From: DASXUL01 sp036504855
GTDB lineage: Bacteria; Armatimonadota; DTGP01; JAKQQT01
NCBI GenBank assembly: GCA_036504855.1
Contig: DASXUL010000122.1
Location: 1-64,000, forward strand
Reading direction: 5' to 3'
DNA length: 64,000 bases
The notes under the pieces: model-generated
What the model saw: the letters and a program-made list of their open reading frames with translations, nothing else
The model's database searches: none
What the model was told of the DNA's origin: nothing
Part shown: in pieces, positions 50,100 through 59,178 of the stretch
Position numbering within the stretch: the first letter of the stretch is position 1
Layout of the letters: each line of letters starts with the position of its first letter
Translations under genes and position numbers: made by a program

Positions 50100-53000
50100 A
50101 TGAGATTACTGCGATGCTTCGCCGTCGAGAGGTCCTTGGCGGCGTTCTGTCTGATTCTGGCCGGCATGGGCGGACATGCCGCAACGTGGTACGTCAACCC
50201 CGCGGCGCCCGGACCCATTCGAGACGGCAAGACCTGGGCGACGGCATTCGCCGCGGTGCAACCGGCCGTAGATGCCGCCGCCGCCACCGACGAAGTGTGG
50301 GTGGCGCGCGGAGTCTACAGCGGCCACGTTTCCGTCCCGGTATCGCTCAGCCTCTACGGCGGGTTCGCCGGCAATGAAACGAGCCTGGCGAGCCGGCACA
50401 TCGCCGCCAATCCGACCATCCTGGACGCGGGAGGCGCCGTCGCCCTGGTTGAGGGTACGCTCACCGGGATGACCCTTGCCGTTGACGGCTTCACGCTTCG
50501 CCATACGAACAGGGATACCGGAATCGCCGTTGGCGGCTATGGGACGGCCCTGAACGTGAGCCACTGCGTTCTCACTCAGAATGGCACGGGGATTGGCGGC
50601 TCGTTCTCCAACGTAAACGCGCTGAACTGCCTCTTCACGGGAAACGCCGTTGGAGTGAGCGTCAACCTCACAACCGCCGTCGTGGCGAATAGCGTCATCG
50701 CCGGAAACGGCACGGGCGTCTTGGCGGTGGGCACGGCGCGGGTCATCAATAACACCATCATCGGAAACGGCATCGGCATCGACACCGGCGCTGCGACTCC
50801 GGTGGTGACGAACAACATCCTGGGCTGGAATGCCATGGGCTACCGCAACCAGGGCTCAACCGGCTCGCCGACATACTGCTGCTTCTACCAGAACGGCACG
50901 GACTACTCCGTGGGCGACCCCACAACGATCACCTCCAACTTCCGCGGCGACCCCCAATTGGTTTCCGCCGGGGTGGGGGAGGTTCACCTTCTGGCCGGCT
51001 CTCCTTGCCGCAACGTGGGTTCCGCGTCCGCCGTGGTCAGCGGGTGGACGGATATGGATGGCGAGCCCCGTCTGACCGCCGGCAAGGCAGACATCGGCGC
51101 CGATCAGTACAGTGACGTGGACCATACGCCTATCGCGCGAGACCTCTACGTCAGCCCCAGCGGCGACGACATGGCTGATGGCTTGAAGGGAACCTCGCCC
51201 CTGCGCACTCTCTCGTCGGCGCTCGACGCCGCCTGGGGGCACGGCGGTACGATCATCGTCGCTTCGGGCGCCTATCAGGGCACGACCTGCGTGTTCAACG
51301 GCGTTACCGTGGCGGGGCGCTACCCCTACGCCTCCGTGGCGCCGCCCCCGCCGACCATGGATGGCGGCCTCTCGGTTATCAGCGGAGCCGCGCCCGCCAC
51401 GCTGTATGGGCTGGTCCTTCGCAACGGGCAGGCGGGCGTCGACGTAGTCTGCGGCGCTCCCGTCCTGGCGAACTGCGTGGTCATGGGCAACGTGGACGGC
51501 ATCGCCGTTGACGGCGGAACGCCCACAATTGTGAACTGCACCATCGTGGGGAACCGACGCGGCGTGGCAGTGTATGACGGCTCGCCAGCGATCACGAACA
51601 CGATTGTGGCATCGAACGGAACCGGCATCTACCAGGACGCCGCCGCGACGGGACCTGCAACGCTCAGTCACTGCTGCATCTCCAGCAACGAAACGGGCTT
51701 CGAGGGGCTGGATTCCACCATCGGCGCGAGCGGCAACATCGGAACAGACCCGATGTTCGCCGATGCGCCAAACGGTGATCTGCACATCCTGACCGGATCC
51801 CCTTGCGTGAACGCGGGGGATACGGCGGCTGCCCCCAGCGGCGAAGACATTGACACTCAGTCCCGAGTCCTGGACGGGCAGGTGGACATCGGCGCGGACG
51901 AGGCCAACGCCGCCAACTCGCGCTGGCCGGCTTCCGTGATGCACGTGAACGCGTCAACGGGAGACGACGCCAACGACGGCCTCACCTGGGCCACGGCAAA
52001 GAAGACGATGCAGGCCGCCATCGACGCGAGCCCATTCCCGGGCGGCGAAGTTTGGGTGGCTGCCGGCCGCTACACCGAGAACGTGAAGCCCGCCGCCTTC
52101 CTGGCGCTCTACGGCGGGTTCAAGGGCGATGAGACCCAGCGCGCTTCGCGCGCCGTGGACGTCAACGTAACCGCGATCGCCGCGACCGGTGACGCCGTCG
52201 CCTACTCCGGCGGGCACACCTTCGGCACGCTGGATGGGTTCAGCGTGACTGGAAGCGACTACGGAGTGAACTGCCAGTCCTCCTCGCCGACCATTGCCCA
52301 TTGCGTGTTAACGGGCAGCGGTATCGCGGTTTTCTCCTTCGACGGCTCCCCCAACGTGCAGCACAACCTGGCGGCCGGCAACGAGTCCGGCTTCCAGTTC
52401 CAGTTCGGCCGGCCGACCGTCCGCGATAACGTCATCCGGGCATCGGCCCTGGGCGCGGTTGCGTGCTGGGACGCTCAACTGGACTTCCGTGAGAACGCCG
52501 TGCTCGGTTCCACAAGTGCGGGCGTGTACGTATCTGACTGCACCGCCGCCCTGGTAAACAACACGATCCTTGCCAATGAGACCGGCATCTTGAACAGCGC
52601 TTCCACCGTGACGGCCGCCAACAACATCGTGTCGGGGAACCTGACGGGCGCCTCCGCCACCGCTGGAGGCACGTTTACGTTCCAATCCAACTGCTTCAAC
52701 GACAACCGCGCGGTGACATCCGGCGTCACCAGTCCGGTAGGTTCCGGCGGGAACATCCAGGGCGATCCCAGCCTGGCGTCGGCCGCCTACGGAGACTACC
52801 ACATACAACCGGCCTCTGTCTGCCGGGGCGCGGGCGCCGCATCTGCCCTGGAGGCCGGACAGGCCGATATCGACGGCGATGCGCGCCCGTCCTCGGGCTC
52901 CGTTGACATCGGCGCGGACCAGTCCGATGGGACGACGCGAACGGCGCAACCCGCCATCGTACGGGTGTCCGCGGACGGTTCCGATGCCGGCGACGGCGGC

Positions 53001-54167
53001 TCCTGGGGCCATGCGAAGGCCACCCTCCAGGCGGCGGTGGATGCCGTCGCCGAAACGGGCGGAGAGGTTTGGGTAGCTGCCGGAACCTACACCGGCAGCG
53101 TGGCCGTGCGTCCGTTCACGCATGTGTTCGGCGGCTTTACGGGCGTCGAGAACACGCGTGCGCAGCGTGGCTCTTCATCCGGCCTGGCCACCTTGGACGG
53201 CGCCGGCGCTATGTACATTGCCAAGACTCACGGCGGATGGAAGTACGAAACTCTGGACGGCTTCACCATGCGGAACGCCAACGTGGGCGTAACGTCGATG
53301 AGCGGCGCTGCTTCGATCACGAACAACACGCTGATCGGCCTCGCCAGAAACGGCATCGTCGACTCGTATGGCGCTCCGCTGATCGAGGATAACCTGATCA
53401 CGATGACGGGGACCCCCTCCGTTGCCGGAACGGCCATCTCGCTGACTTCGTCGTCGGCAACCCTCGCCCGAAACAACATCGTGAAGAACAGCTACTGGAT
53501 AGGCGGCACGTCTACCAGCGCTCCGAACGGCGGCATTTCGGCCGATGGCGGCGACGCCTTGGTGATTGGCAATCTGATCGCCGGTAACTCAACGGGCATT
53601 CTCTCAACAAGCAGCTCCATCAGCATCCTGAACAACACAATCTCGGGCAACAAGGTAGGAGTGTACTATTCCGGCACGGAACCGGTGATCGCGAACAATG
53701 TCATCGCCAACAGCTCGACCTATGGCATTGGACGCCCGACTTCCAGCGCGGCCGTAACGATGCACCACAACGACGTCTTCGGCGGCGGGCTGTACTCCGG
53801 ACTGCCGGTGCAGACCGGTGTACGGGGCAATATCTCCGCCGACCCCCTGTTCCGCAGCGCCGCCGGCGGCAACTACCGGCTGTCCGCCGGATCGCCCTGC
53901 ATTGATGCCGGTGATGACGCAGTCCCGAGCCTGACGGTGGATCTCGATGGGCGGGATCGCAAACTGGGAGCCGCCATCGACATGGGCGCCTATGAGTTCA
54001 TGGCGTCGGTCTACACCATTGCGGACGCTGGCGCGGCCCTGAAGATCGCCGGCGGCCTCACCGCTGGTTCCGCCGACGCGATCGCTAAGTTGGACGCCGA
54101 TGCGTCTGGCCACCTGGAAGTGGTGGACGTGGCCCGCATCCTCCGGAACGCCCTGGGCGTGGACTGA
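50100..54167 (+). CDS. Very large secreted right-handed beta-helix protein with a dockerin-like tail
   Basis: A 1355-residue protein: leader at about 10-27 (SLAAFCLILAGMGGHAA), then four similar modules starting near residues 29, 346, 613 and 952. Each opens with a YV/VxxxGxDxxDGxxWxxAxxTxQxAVDAA block, then EVWVAxGxYxxxV and LYGGFxGxET, and continues as many short parallel beta-helix turns (NNTIxGNxxGI, ANNIxxxN). The end has LDADASGHLEVVDVARILRNALG, a calcium-binding loop like half a dockerin. Relatives bind or cleave surface polysaccharides; the enzymatic class cannot be told. ATG at 50100 has AGGAGA upstream. It overlaps no neighbour; the next gene starts 2 bases after it. Confidence 0.85.
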   Translation: MRLLRCFAVERSLAAFCLILAGMGGHAATWYVNPAAPGPIRDGKTWATAFAAVQPAVDAAAATDEVWVARGVYSGHVSVPVSLSLYGGFAGNETSLASRHIAANPTILDAGGAVALVEGTLTGMTLAVDGFTLRHTNRDTGIAVGGYGTALNVSHCVLTQNGTGIGGSFSNVNALNCLFTGNAVGVSVNLTTAVVANSVIAGNGTGVLAVGTARVINNTIIGNGIGIDTGAATPVVTNNILGWNAMGYRNQGSTGSPTYCCFYQNGTDYSVGDPTTITSNFRGDPQLVSAGVGEVHLLAGSPCRNVGSASAVVSGWTDMDGEPRLTAGKADIGADQYSDVDHTPIARDLYVSPSGDDMADGLKGTSPLRTLSSALDAAWGHGGTIIVASGAYQGTTCVFNGVTVAGRYPYASVAPPPPTMDGGLSVISGAAPATLYGLVLRNGQAGVDVVCGAPVLANCVVMGNVDGIAVDGGTPTIVNCTIVGNRRGVAVYDGSPAITNTIVASNGTGIYQDAAATGPATLSHCCISSNETGFEGLDSTIGASGNIGTDPMFADAPNGDLHILTGSPCVNAGDTAAAPSGEDIDTQSRVLDGQVDIGADEANAANSRWPASVMHVNASTGDDANDGLTWATAKKTMQAAIDASPFPGGEVWVAAGRYTENVKPAAFLALYGGFKGDETQRASRAVDVNVTAIAATGDAVAYSGGHTFGTLDGFSVTGSDYGVNCQSSSPTIAHCVLTGSGIAVFSFDGSPNVQHNLAAGNESGFQFQFGRPTVRDNVIRASALGAVACWDAQLDFRENAVLGSTSAGVYVSDCTAALVNNTILANETGILNSASTVTAANNIVSGNLTGASATAGGTFTFQSNCFNDNRAVTSGVTSPVGSGGNIQGDPSLASAAYGDYHIQPASVCRGAGAASALEAGQADIDGDARPSSGSVDIGADQSDGTTRTAQPAIVRVSADGSDAGDGGSWGHAKATLQAAVDAVAETGGEVWVAAGTYTGSVAVRPFTHVFGGFTGVENTRAQRGSSSGLATLDGAGAMYIAKTHGGWKYETLDGFTMRNANVGVTSMSGAASITNNTLIGLARNGIVDSYGAPLIEDNLITMTGTPSVAGTAISLTSSSATLARNNIVKNSYWIGGTSTSAPNGGISADGGDALVIGNLIAGNSTGILSTSSSISILNNTISGNKVGVYYSGTEPVIANNVIANSSTYGIGRPTSSAAVTMHHNDVFGGGLYSGLPVQTGVRGNISADPLFRSAAGGNYRLSAGSPCIDAGDDAVPSLTVDLDGRDRKLGAAIDMGAYEFMASVYTIADAGAALKIAGGLTAGSADAIAKLDADASGHLEVVDVARILRNALGVD

Positions 54168-54168
54168 G

Positions 54169-54909
54169 ATGCGAAGAAGAGCTATTCCAACCTGGGAGGC
54201 AGTCGCCAGCGCCGCCATCGTGGCGCTGGCGGCCTCCACGGCCTGGTTCGCGCTGGAGGGGGCGGTGGATCGCCGTAAGGAAGAGACGTGCCTCTCGAAC
54301 CTCCAACGCATCGCGGCCGCCATGCGGATGTACGAGGATGACTACGGCGGCAAGCTTGTGCCGTACGTCAGCTTCGGGTCACCAGCGACGGCCGGCGCAC
54401 GCTACACCAAGCTGGTTGCCCCGTACCTGGGGAACATCATGGTATTCAGATGTCCCTCTGACCGGTTGTCGACGTCCAACCTCTCCGGCGCGCCGCCGTA
54501 TCCCACAACGTACGGCATGAACTGGTACATCTCGGGCGTCGCCGGCACTGGCGGCGGCTTGCAGTATCCTGGCGTTCCTAGGGCGAATGTGGTTGATCCG
54601 AGCCATACGGTCTGCCTCTCCGACTGCGCCGTGATTGACAAGACCACGATGGCCCTTCCGGTAGGCCAGTGGCGCGAGGATGCCAAGGCGGCGCCGACCG
54701 CCGATATCTACTACTTCTACCTGCCCTGGGACCCTTCGGGCTGGACTGGCAGCGGCCTTGCGCTGGTCCGTCCATTCCCGAGGCATGCGGGACGGCTGAA
54801 CGTGACGTTCTACGACGGGCATGCCGAGACGATCTTAGCGGATCGGATACCCACGAAGGCGACGGATCAGGGGCAGCCCGGCTGCATCTGGGACAACGTG
54901 GCGGGCTAA
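54169..54909 (+). CDS. Prepilin-like H-X9-DG protein, copy A
   Basis: A 246-residue protein with an N-terminal helix (about 9-28, AVASAAIVALAASTAWFALEG), CLSNLQRIAAAMRMYEDDYGGKLVPYV, NWYISG and RHAGRLNVTFYDGHAETI (H-X9-DG). The leader end AIPTWEA resembles GFTLIEL only in the Glu at +5. It begins 2 bases after the beta-helix stop, so the two genes are probably one unit. It is highly similar to copy B (55065), including the C-terminal GQPGCIWDNVAG and the next 20 bases of noncoding DNA, and is evidently a recent tandem duplicate. Confidence 0.85.
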   Translation: MRRRAIPTWEAVASAAIVALAASTAWFALEGAVDRRKEETCLSNLQRIAAAMRMYEDDYGGKLVPYVSFGSPATAGARYTKLVAPYLGNIMVFRCPSDRLSTSNLSGAPPYPTTYGMNWYISGVAGTGGGLQYPGVPRANVVDPSHTVCLSDCAVIDKTTMALPVGQWREDAKAAPTADIYYFYLPWDPSGWTGSGLALVRPFPRHAGRLNVTFYDGHAETILADRIPTKATDQGQPGCIWDNVAG

Positions 54910-54950
54910 CCGCTTGCCGGGCGGTGACGAAACAGATCCACAATGGGCCG

Positions 54951-54974
54951 ATGGCAACCGTTCAGGCAGGATAG
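54951..54974 (+). pseudogene. Stump of the pyrD 5' end left by a duplication
   Basis: ATGGCAACCGTT here matches the real pyrD start ATGACAACCGTT (55842) and is preceded by the same ACAAT(A)GGGCCG and, further up, the CGCTTGCCGGGCGGTGACG block after the stop of the upstream gene. A stop follows after seven codons (MATVQAG). It marks the boundary of a tandem duplication and is not expected to encode a protein. Confidence 0.7.
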
Positions 54975-55064
54975 ATCCGCGCTTTGGACGGCGCCATCGG
55001 CCCTGTTGCCCCCGCCTGCACGTTGGACGCGCACGCCACGGGCGCCCAACGGAGGGTGAGTGAA

Positions 55065-55799
55065 TTGCGAAGACGAGTAACGCCGACTTGGGAGCTGGTC
55101 GCCAGCGCCGCGATCGTGGCGCTGGCGGCCTCTACCGCCTGGTTTGCGCTGGAGGGGCAGGTAGAGCGCCGCAAGCAGGCGATCTGCCTGTCCAGTCTCC
55201 AGCGGATTGGGGCTGCCATGCGGATGTACGAGGATGACTTCGACGGGAAGCTTGTGCCTTACGCTCTGAGTTCGCAGAACGGAGGCAAGAGGTTTACCTC
55301 TCTTGTGTACCCGTATCTCAGTGACGCATCCGTCTTTCACTGCCCCGCCGACCATCTCAACGTGTCAAACATAGGCGCGGGCGGCGTGTACGGGACGACC
55401 TACGGGGTGAACTGGTACATATCCGGACTCGCGGGCTCCTACGGCAGCACGGCATACCCGGGAAAGCCGCGCACCGCCGTGTTGGACCCGGGCCATACTG
55501 TCTGCCTCTCCGACTCCGCCGTGATCGCCACCTCGACAATGTACTTGCCGCCGACCAAATGGAGCGAGAATGCAAAGTTAGCGCCTAACGCGGACATCTA
55601 CTACTTCTACCTGCCGTGGGACCCTTCGGGCTGGACTGGCAGCGGCCTCGCGCTGGTCCGTCCATTCCCGAGGCATGCGGGACGCCTGAACGTGGCGTTC
55701 TACGACGGGCATGCCGAGACGATCTCCGCGGATCGGATACCGACGAAACCGACGGATCAGGGGCAGCCCGGCTGCATCTGGGACAACGTGGCGGGCTAA
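55065..55799 (+). CDS. Prepilin-like H-X9-DG protein, copy B
   Basis: A 244-residue paralogue of copy A with TTG start at 55065, aligned to the ATG of copy A; GGAGG lies 9 bases upstream. Residues LRRRVTPTWELVASAAIVALAASTAWFALEG and the tail RHAGRLNVAFYDGHAETI...GCIWDNVAG are almost the same as copy A, while the middle (SSQNGGKRFTSLVYPYLSDASVFHCPADHLNVS) differs. Possible starts at 54984 and 55056 are open but have no counterpart in copy A. Exported surface protein; function unknown. The stop is 42 bases before pyrD. Confidence 0.83.
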   Translation: MRRRVTPTWELVASAAIVALAASTAWFALEGQVERRKQAICLSSLQRIGAAMRMYEDDFDGKLVPYALSSQNGGKRFTSLVYPYLSDASVFHCPADHLNVSNIGAGGVYGTTYGVNWYISGLAGSYGSTAYPGKPRTAVLDPGHTVCLSDSAVIATSTMYLPPTKWSENAKLAPNADIYYFYLPWDPSGWTGSGLALVRPFPRHAGRLNVAFYDGHAETISADRIPTKPTDQGQPGCIWDNVAG

Positions 55800-55841
55800 C
55801 CGCTTGCCGGGCGGTGACGTCGTAAGGCCACAATAGGGCCG

Positions 55842-56795
55842 ATGACAACCGTTGAACCCGACCTGAATAACCCTCTGAACGTCCGCATCGGCCCTCTCGT
55901 CCTTCGCAACCCGGTTATGACCGCCTCCGGCACTTTCGGCTTCGGCCTGGAGTATGCCGACCTGGTGGATTTGAACGCGCTGGGGGCGATCGTAACCAAG
56001 GCCACAACGCTGAAGCCTCGCGCTGGCAACCCGCCGCCGCGCACGGTGGAGACGCCGTCTGGCATGCTGAACGCCATTGGGCTCCAGAACGACGGCGTGG
56101 AGGCCTTCCTCGCCAACAAACTCCCGAAGCTCCGCGCCTACGATGTTCCCGTAATCGTCAACATCGCCGGAACCTGCGTAGAGGAGTACGCCGCTCTGGC
56201 GGCGATGCTGGACGTTGACGGCGTGGCGGGGATTGAGATGAACATCTCGTGCCCGAACGTGGGCGAAGAGGGCGTTGAGTTCTGCCAGCACCCGGCCGCC
56301 ACGGAGCGCGTTGTGAGCGCCGTGCGCGCCGCCACCCGCAAGTGCGTGATCTGCAAACTCAGCCCGGGAGTGACGGACATTACCGTGATTGCTCGCGCGG
56401 CGGAGGCCGGCGGAGCGGACGCCGTTAGCGTCATCAATACGCTGGCGGGCCTGGCGGTGGATGTAGAGCGCCGCCGGCCGAAGCTGGCAAACGTTACGGG
56501 CGGGCTCAGCGGCCCCGCCATCCGCCCGGTGGCCGTTCGGATGGCCTGGCAGGCGGCGAACGCCGTCCGCATTCCGGTAATCGGCATCGGCGGCATCATT
56601 ACGGCATCCGACGCGTTGGAGTTCCTGATTGCAGGGGCGACCGCGGTACAAGTGGGCACCGGCAACTTCGTGGACCCGCGCGCCAGCCTGGCTGTTCTGG
56701 ACGGGATTCGGAGCTACCTGCAGCGCCATGGGATGGCCTCGATGAGAGACCTGATCGGGACTTTGGACGCAACGAAGCCGGCTCCGCTTGTGTAA
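55842..56795 (+). CDS. pyrD: Dihydroorotate dehydrogenase (class 1B, PyrD)
   Basis: Oxidises dihydroorotate to orotate in pyrimidine synthesis. The 317 residues show LRNPVMTASGTFGFGLEY (FMN binding), KATTLKPRAGNPPPRTVETPSGMLNAIGLQN, EMNISCPNVGEEG and the catalytic-Cys region CKLSPGVTDI, VINTLAGLAVDVERRRPKLANVTGGLSGPAIRPV, IGIGGIITASDALEFLIAGATAVQVGTGNF. The Cys-containing loop (NISCPN) indicates class 1, which pairs with the iron-sulfur subunit PyrK; pyrK is not adjacent. ATG at 55842; a CACAAT -10-like box lies 7 bases before. Confidence 0.95.
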   Translation: MTTVEPDLNNPLNVRIGPLVLRNPVMTASGTFGFGLEYADLVDLNALGAIVTKATTLKPRAGNPPPRTVETPSGMLNAIGLQNDGVEAFLANKLPKLRAYDVPVIVNIAGTCVEEYAALAAMLDVDGVAGIEMNISCPNVGEEGVEFCQHPAATERVVSAVRAATRKCVICKLSPGVTDITVIARAAEAGGADAVSVINTLAGLAVDVERRRPKLANVTGGLSGPAIRPVAVRMAWQAANAVRIPVIGIGGIITASDALEFLIAGATAVQVGTGNFVDPRASLAVLDGIRSYLQRHGMASMRDLIGTLDATKPAPLV

Positions 56796-56825
56796 GCGTG
56801 GCCGGACCGCGGAGGAAGTGGCAGC

Positions 56826-58472
56826 ATGAAACGCACAATCTTGGCCCTGGCGGCGGTAGCGGCGCTGGGCGCGGCCGCTTATTCGCAGACATTCCCGTTC
56901 CAGGAGACCTTTGCGGGCTACCCGCCAGGGAGCACCGGCGCGCCGGCGTGGAGCGCTCTGTCGGGCCGATGGAGCGTGCGCGATTCCGCCCTGGAGGGCC
57001 CCCTTACCGCGCGGTTCAACGGGCGGCCCCCCAAGCGCATCGCACTGGACGTTACCCTCGTCCCTCCGGCGGCGGACGCATGGGACGCGGCGATCGTGTT
57101 CGATATGCAGCAGCCGATGTCCGTGGACGCGGCAGACGCCATCCGCCTTACCAGTTCTAAGTCCGGCGCCGTGTTGACGATGCTGCCTGGCGCGGTAGAC
57201 CACCCTGTTGCGCTTGAAGCGGGGAAGCCGGCGCACCTCCGCCTGATCCTGGATGGCGAGACGGGCCGCGCCGCGGCCTTCGTCGGAGATGCCGAGATCG
57301 TTACATCGGCGGCCACCGAGTTCGCGTCGGGCCTTCTCGCGGTTCGCCTGGGAGAGGGCGTCTCGGCGACAGCCGTGTCGCTGAGAGCGCCGACGGCCGG
57401 CGAACTGCGGTCGACCGCGATGACCACCCTGTTCAATGACCCCCGCGCGTTGATCGACGGAGGGGATGGCGCGTTGCTGGTATTGCACCGCAGCTCGCCT
57501 TGCGTGCTGATGGTCTCTCCGCAGGGCGACGTCATCCGCTCGTTCGGACGGCGGCTCGCCGGCGGCATCCCAGACCCGGTAGCTATGCGGCGCGGGTTTC
57601 AGAATGAGATCCTGGTGCTGAACCGCTATCCGGGCGAGGTGGTGGCGTACGAACAGAACGGCGGAATCCGATATCGGTTCGGCGCAGGGCGCCTCGTTGA
57701 GCCAAGCGACCTGATTGTTCTGCCGGACGGCACGGTATACGTTGCCGATCCGGGGGCGAAGCGCATTTTCGCTTACGATGGCCGGGGACGGTATCTGGGC
57801 GCGATTTCAACGCTTGGCACGGGAGCCCCCTTGCCTGTGCGCCTGGCGCTCGACGCCATGGGCAGCCTGTTGGCGGTGTGCCGCGAGCCGGATCGCGTGG
57901 TTTCCCTGCGCCCCGAGGCGGACCGATCGCGTTTGACGTTCCTTGCCGAAACGCCGGGCGCCGTGGACGACGCGGCAGCCGTGAAGGGGCAGACCTGGGC
58001 GTTGCGCAACGGGGCCGTGACGACCTGGCCCGCTACGCCGGGCGCGCCGGCCTTCCACGCGGAGGCGGTCGGCGGCTTGGGCGCCGGAGGTCGGTTGACC
58101 GTGGTTGGGGAAGCGACATACGTTCTGGACCGAACGCACAGCCGCATCGTGGCCATCCCGGCCTCTTTGGCGGATTCGACGCCCGAAGTGACGTTCCAGA
58201 ACATCGCGCAGTCCAGCGCTCTCGTGCGATGGACCTCCGCGGCGCCGTCAGTAACGTCTTCCGTGCGCGTCCTTCGGGGTTCCACGTGGGACACGGTATC
58301 GGAACGCAACTCAACGCCGGTATCCCAGCACCAGGTGGTGATCGAGCGGCTGCTGCCTGGCCGCACCTATCGGTACACCGTTTCGCCAACGGTGGCCACC
58401 ATTCCGGCCTCCGATTCCGCGGCGGAACACAGCTTCAGCACGTCGCCGGAGAAGCAGGAGACCAAGAAGTGA
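56826..58472 (+). CDS. Secreted beta-propeller/fibronectin-like protein of unknown function
   Basis: A 548-residue protein with a clear signal peptide (LALAAVAALGAAAYS, cut before QTFPF). Residues about 25-195 look like a concanavalin-type jellyroll, about 205-460 contain NHL-like propeller strands (RRGFQNEILVLNRYPGEVVAYEQNG, LPDGTVYVADPGAKRIFAYDGRGRYLG, VVGEATYVLDRTHSRIVAIP), and about 465-540 resemble a fibronectin type III domain (SALVRWTSAAPS...LPGRTYRYTV). No enzyme motif was seen. GGAGGAAG lies before ATG. It follows pyrD by 30 bases and precedes a small prepilin-like gene. Confidence 0.75.
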   Translation: MKRTILALAAVAALGAAAYSQTFPFQETFAGYPPGSTGAPAWSALSGRWSVRDSALEGPLTARFNGRPPKRIALDVTLVPPAADAWDAAIVFDMQQPMSVDAADAIRLTSSKSGAVLTMLPGAVDHPVALEAGKPAHLRLILDGETGRAAAFVGDAEIVTSAATEFASGLLAVRLGEGVSATAVSLRAPTAGELRSTAMTTLFNDPRALIDGGDGALLVLHRSSPCVLMVSPQGDVIRSFGRRLAGGIPDPVAMRRGFQNEILVLNRYPGEVVAYEQNGGIRYRFGAGRLVEPSDLIVLPDGTVYVADPGAKRIFAYDGRGRYLGAISTLGTGAPLPVRLALDAMGSLLAVCREPDRVVSLRPEADRSRLTFLAETPGAVDDAAAVKGQTWALRNGAVTTWPATPGAPAFHAEAVGGLGAGGRLTVVGEATYVLDRTHSRIVAIPASLADSTPEVTFQNIAQSSALVRWTSAAPSVTSSVRVLRGSTWDTVSERNSTPVSQHQVVIERLLPGRTYRYTVSPTVATIPASDSAAEHSFSTSPEKQETKK

Positions 58473-58494
58473 CAATCGAGGAGGACCCGACCCG

Positions 58495-59037
58495 ATGATG
58501 CCGGAGCGCCCAGTTTTCGGACCGCCGGATCGGCGCGACCTGCATATGGGACAACGTTACACGCGTTGGGCCATTTGGGGCTGCGGCGTTGTGGTTCTGG
58601 TCGGCGTACTTCTGTTTGCAGGGATGTTGTTGGTGATGGCCCGAAACCCCGGCCTTCTCCGCGACGCGGAACATGCCCAGGCGTGCTACGAGCACATGGA
58701 TGAGGTGGCCGGCGCGTTGCAGCGGTATCAAAAGGATAAGGGAAAGGCGCCCGCGTCGCTGGATGACCTCTATCCTACCTACCTGGCCAAACGGGAGTAT
58801 CTGCTGTGCCCGAACGATCCCACGGCGTCTACCCACACGAGTTACCTCATCCGACCCGGCGTTGCGATGGGTACGGGCTCCGCCGTGCTGGCATACTGCC
58901 CACACCATCCGAACCGGTTCACGATGGGCAGACCCATCGCGGGCGGGTCGAATCTGGTGCCCCTCATCCGCCAGGATGGGTCCACCGATCGGGTTCCGAT
59001 GAGTGATGCGGAGCTGAAGGCGCTGGGCGGTCGTTGA
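58495..59037 (+). CDS. Membrane-anchored GspG/prepilin-like protein
   Basis: A 180-residue protein with one membrane helix (about 26-49, WAIWGCGVVVLVGVLLFAGMLLVMA) and a periplasmic part with MDEVAGALQRYQKDKGKAPASLDDLYPTYLAKREYLLCPND. That block is like the C-terminal region of type II secretion pseudopilins, where 'YxxDxGxxPxSLxDLxP' is typical, but there is no prepilin peptidase site. GAGGAGG precedes the ATG-ATG pair. It is spaced 22 bases after the propeller gene and is probably co-transcribed. Function unknown. Confidence 0.72.
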   Translation: MMPERPVFGPPDRRDLHMGQRYTRWAIWGCGVVVLVGVLLFAGMLLVMARNPGLLRDAEHAQACYEHMDEVAGALQRYQKDKGKAPASLDDLYPTYLAKREYLLCPNDPTASTHTSYLIRPGVAMGTGSAVLAYCPHHPNRFTMGRPIAGGSNLVPLIRQDGSTDRVPMSDAELKALGGR

Positions 59038-59063
59038 CAGGCGTGCCGCGGCGCGCGTATCAT
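59034..59063 (+). promoter_or_regulatory. Promoter of tRNA-Gln
   Basis: TTGACA (59034-59039), 18-base spacer, TATCAT (59058-59063). The -35 overlaps the stop codon of the preceding gene. Confidence 0.7.
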
Positions 59064-59071
59064 GGGAACGG

Positions 59072-59145
59072 TGCCGGGTCGTCCAACGGCAGGACAACGG
59101 TCTTTGGAGCCGTCTATCGTGGTTCGAATCCACGCCCGGCAGCCA
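59072..59145 (+). tRNA. tRNA-Gln (anticodon TTG)
   Basis: Acceptor TGCCGGG/CCCGGCA, anticodon loop CTTTGGA on ACGGT/GCCGT (one G-U pair), T loop TTCGAAT, encoded GCCA. A terminator follows. Confidence 0.96.
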
Positions 59146-59148
59146 TAT

Positions 59149-59178
59149 ACCCCTGTCTCTCCATGAGGCAGGGGTTTT
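59149..59178 (+). terminator. Rho-independent terminator of tRNA-Gln
   Basis: CCCCTGTCTC (59150-59159) pairs with GAGGCAGGGG (59165-59174), one G-U pair, followed by TTTT. Confidence 0.85.
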
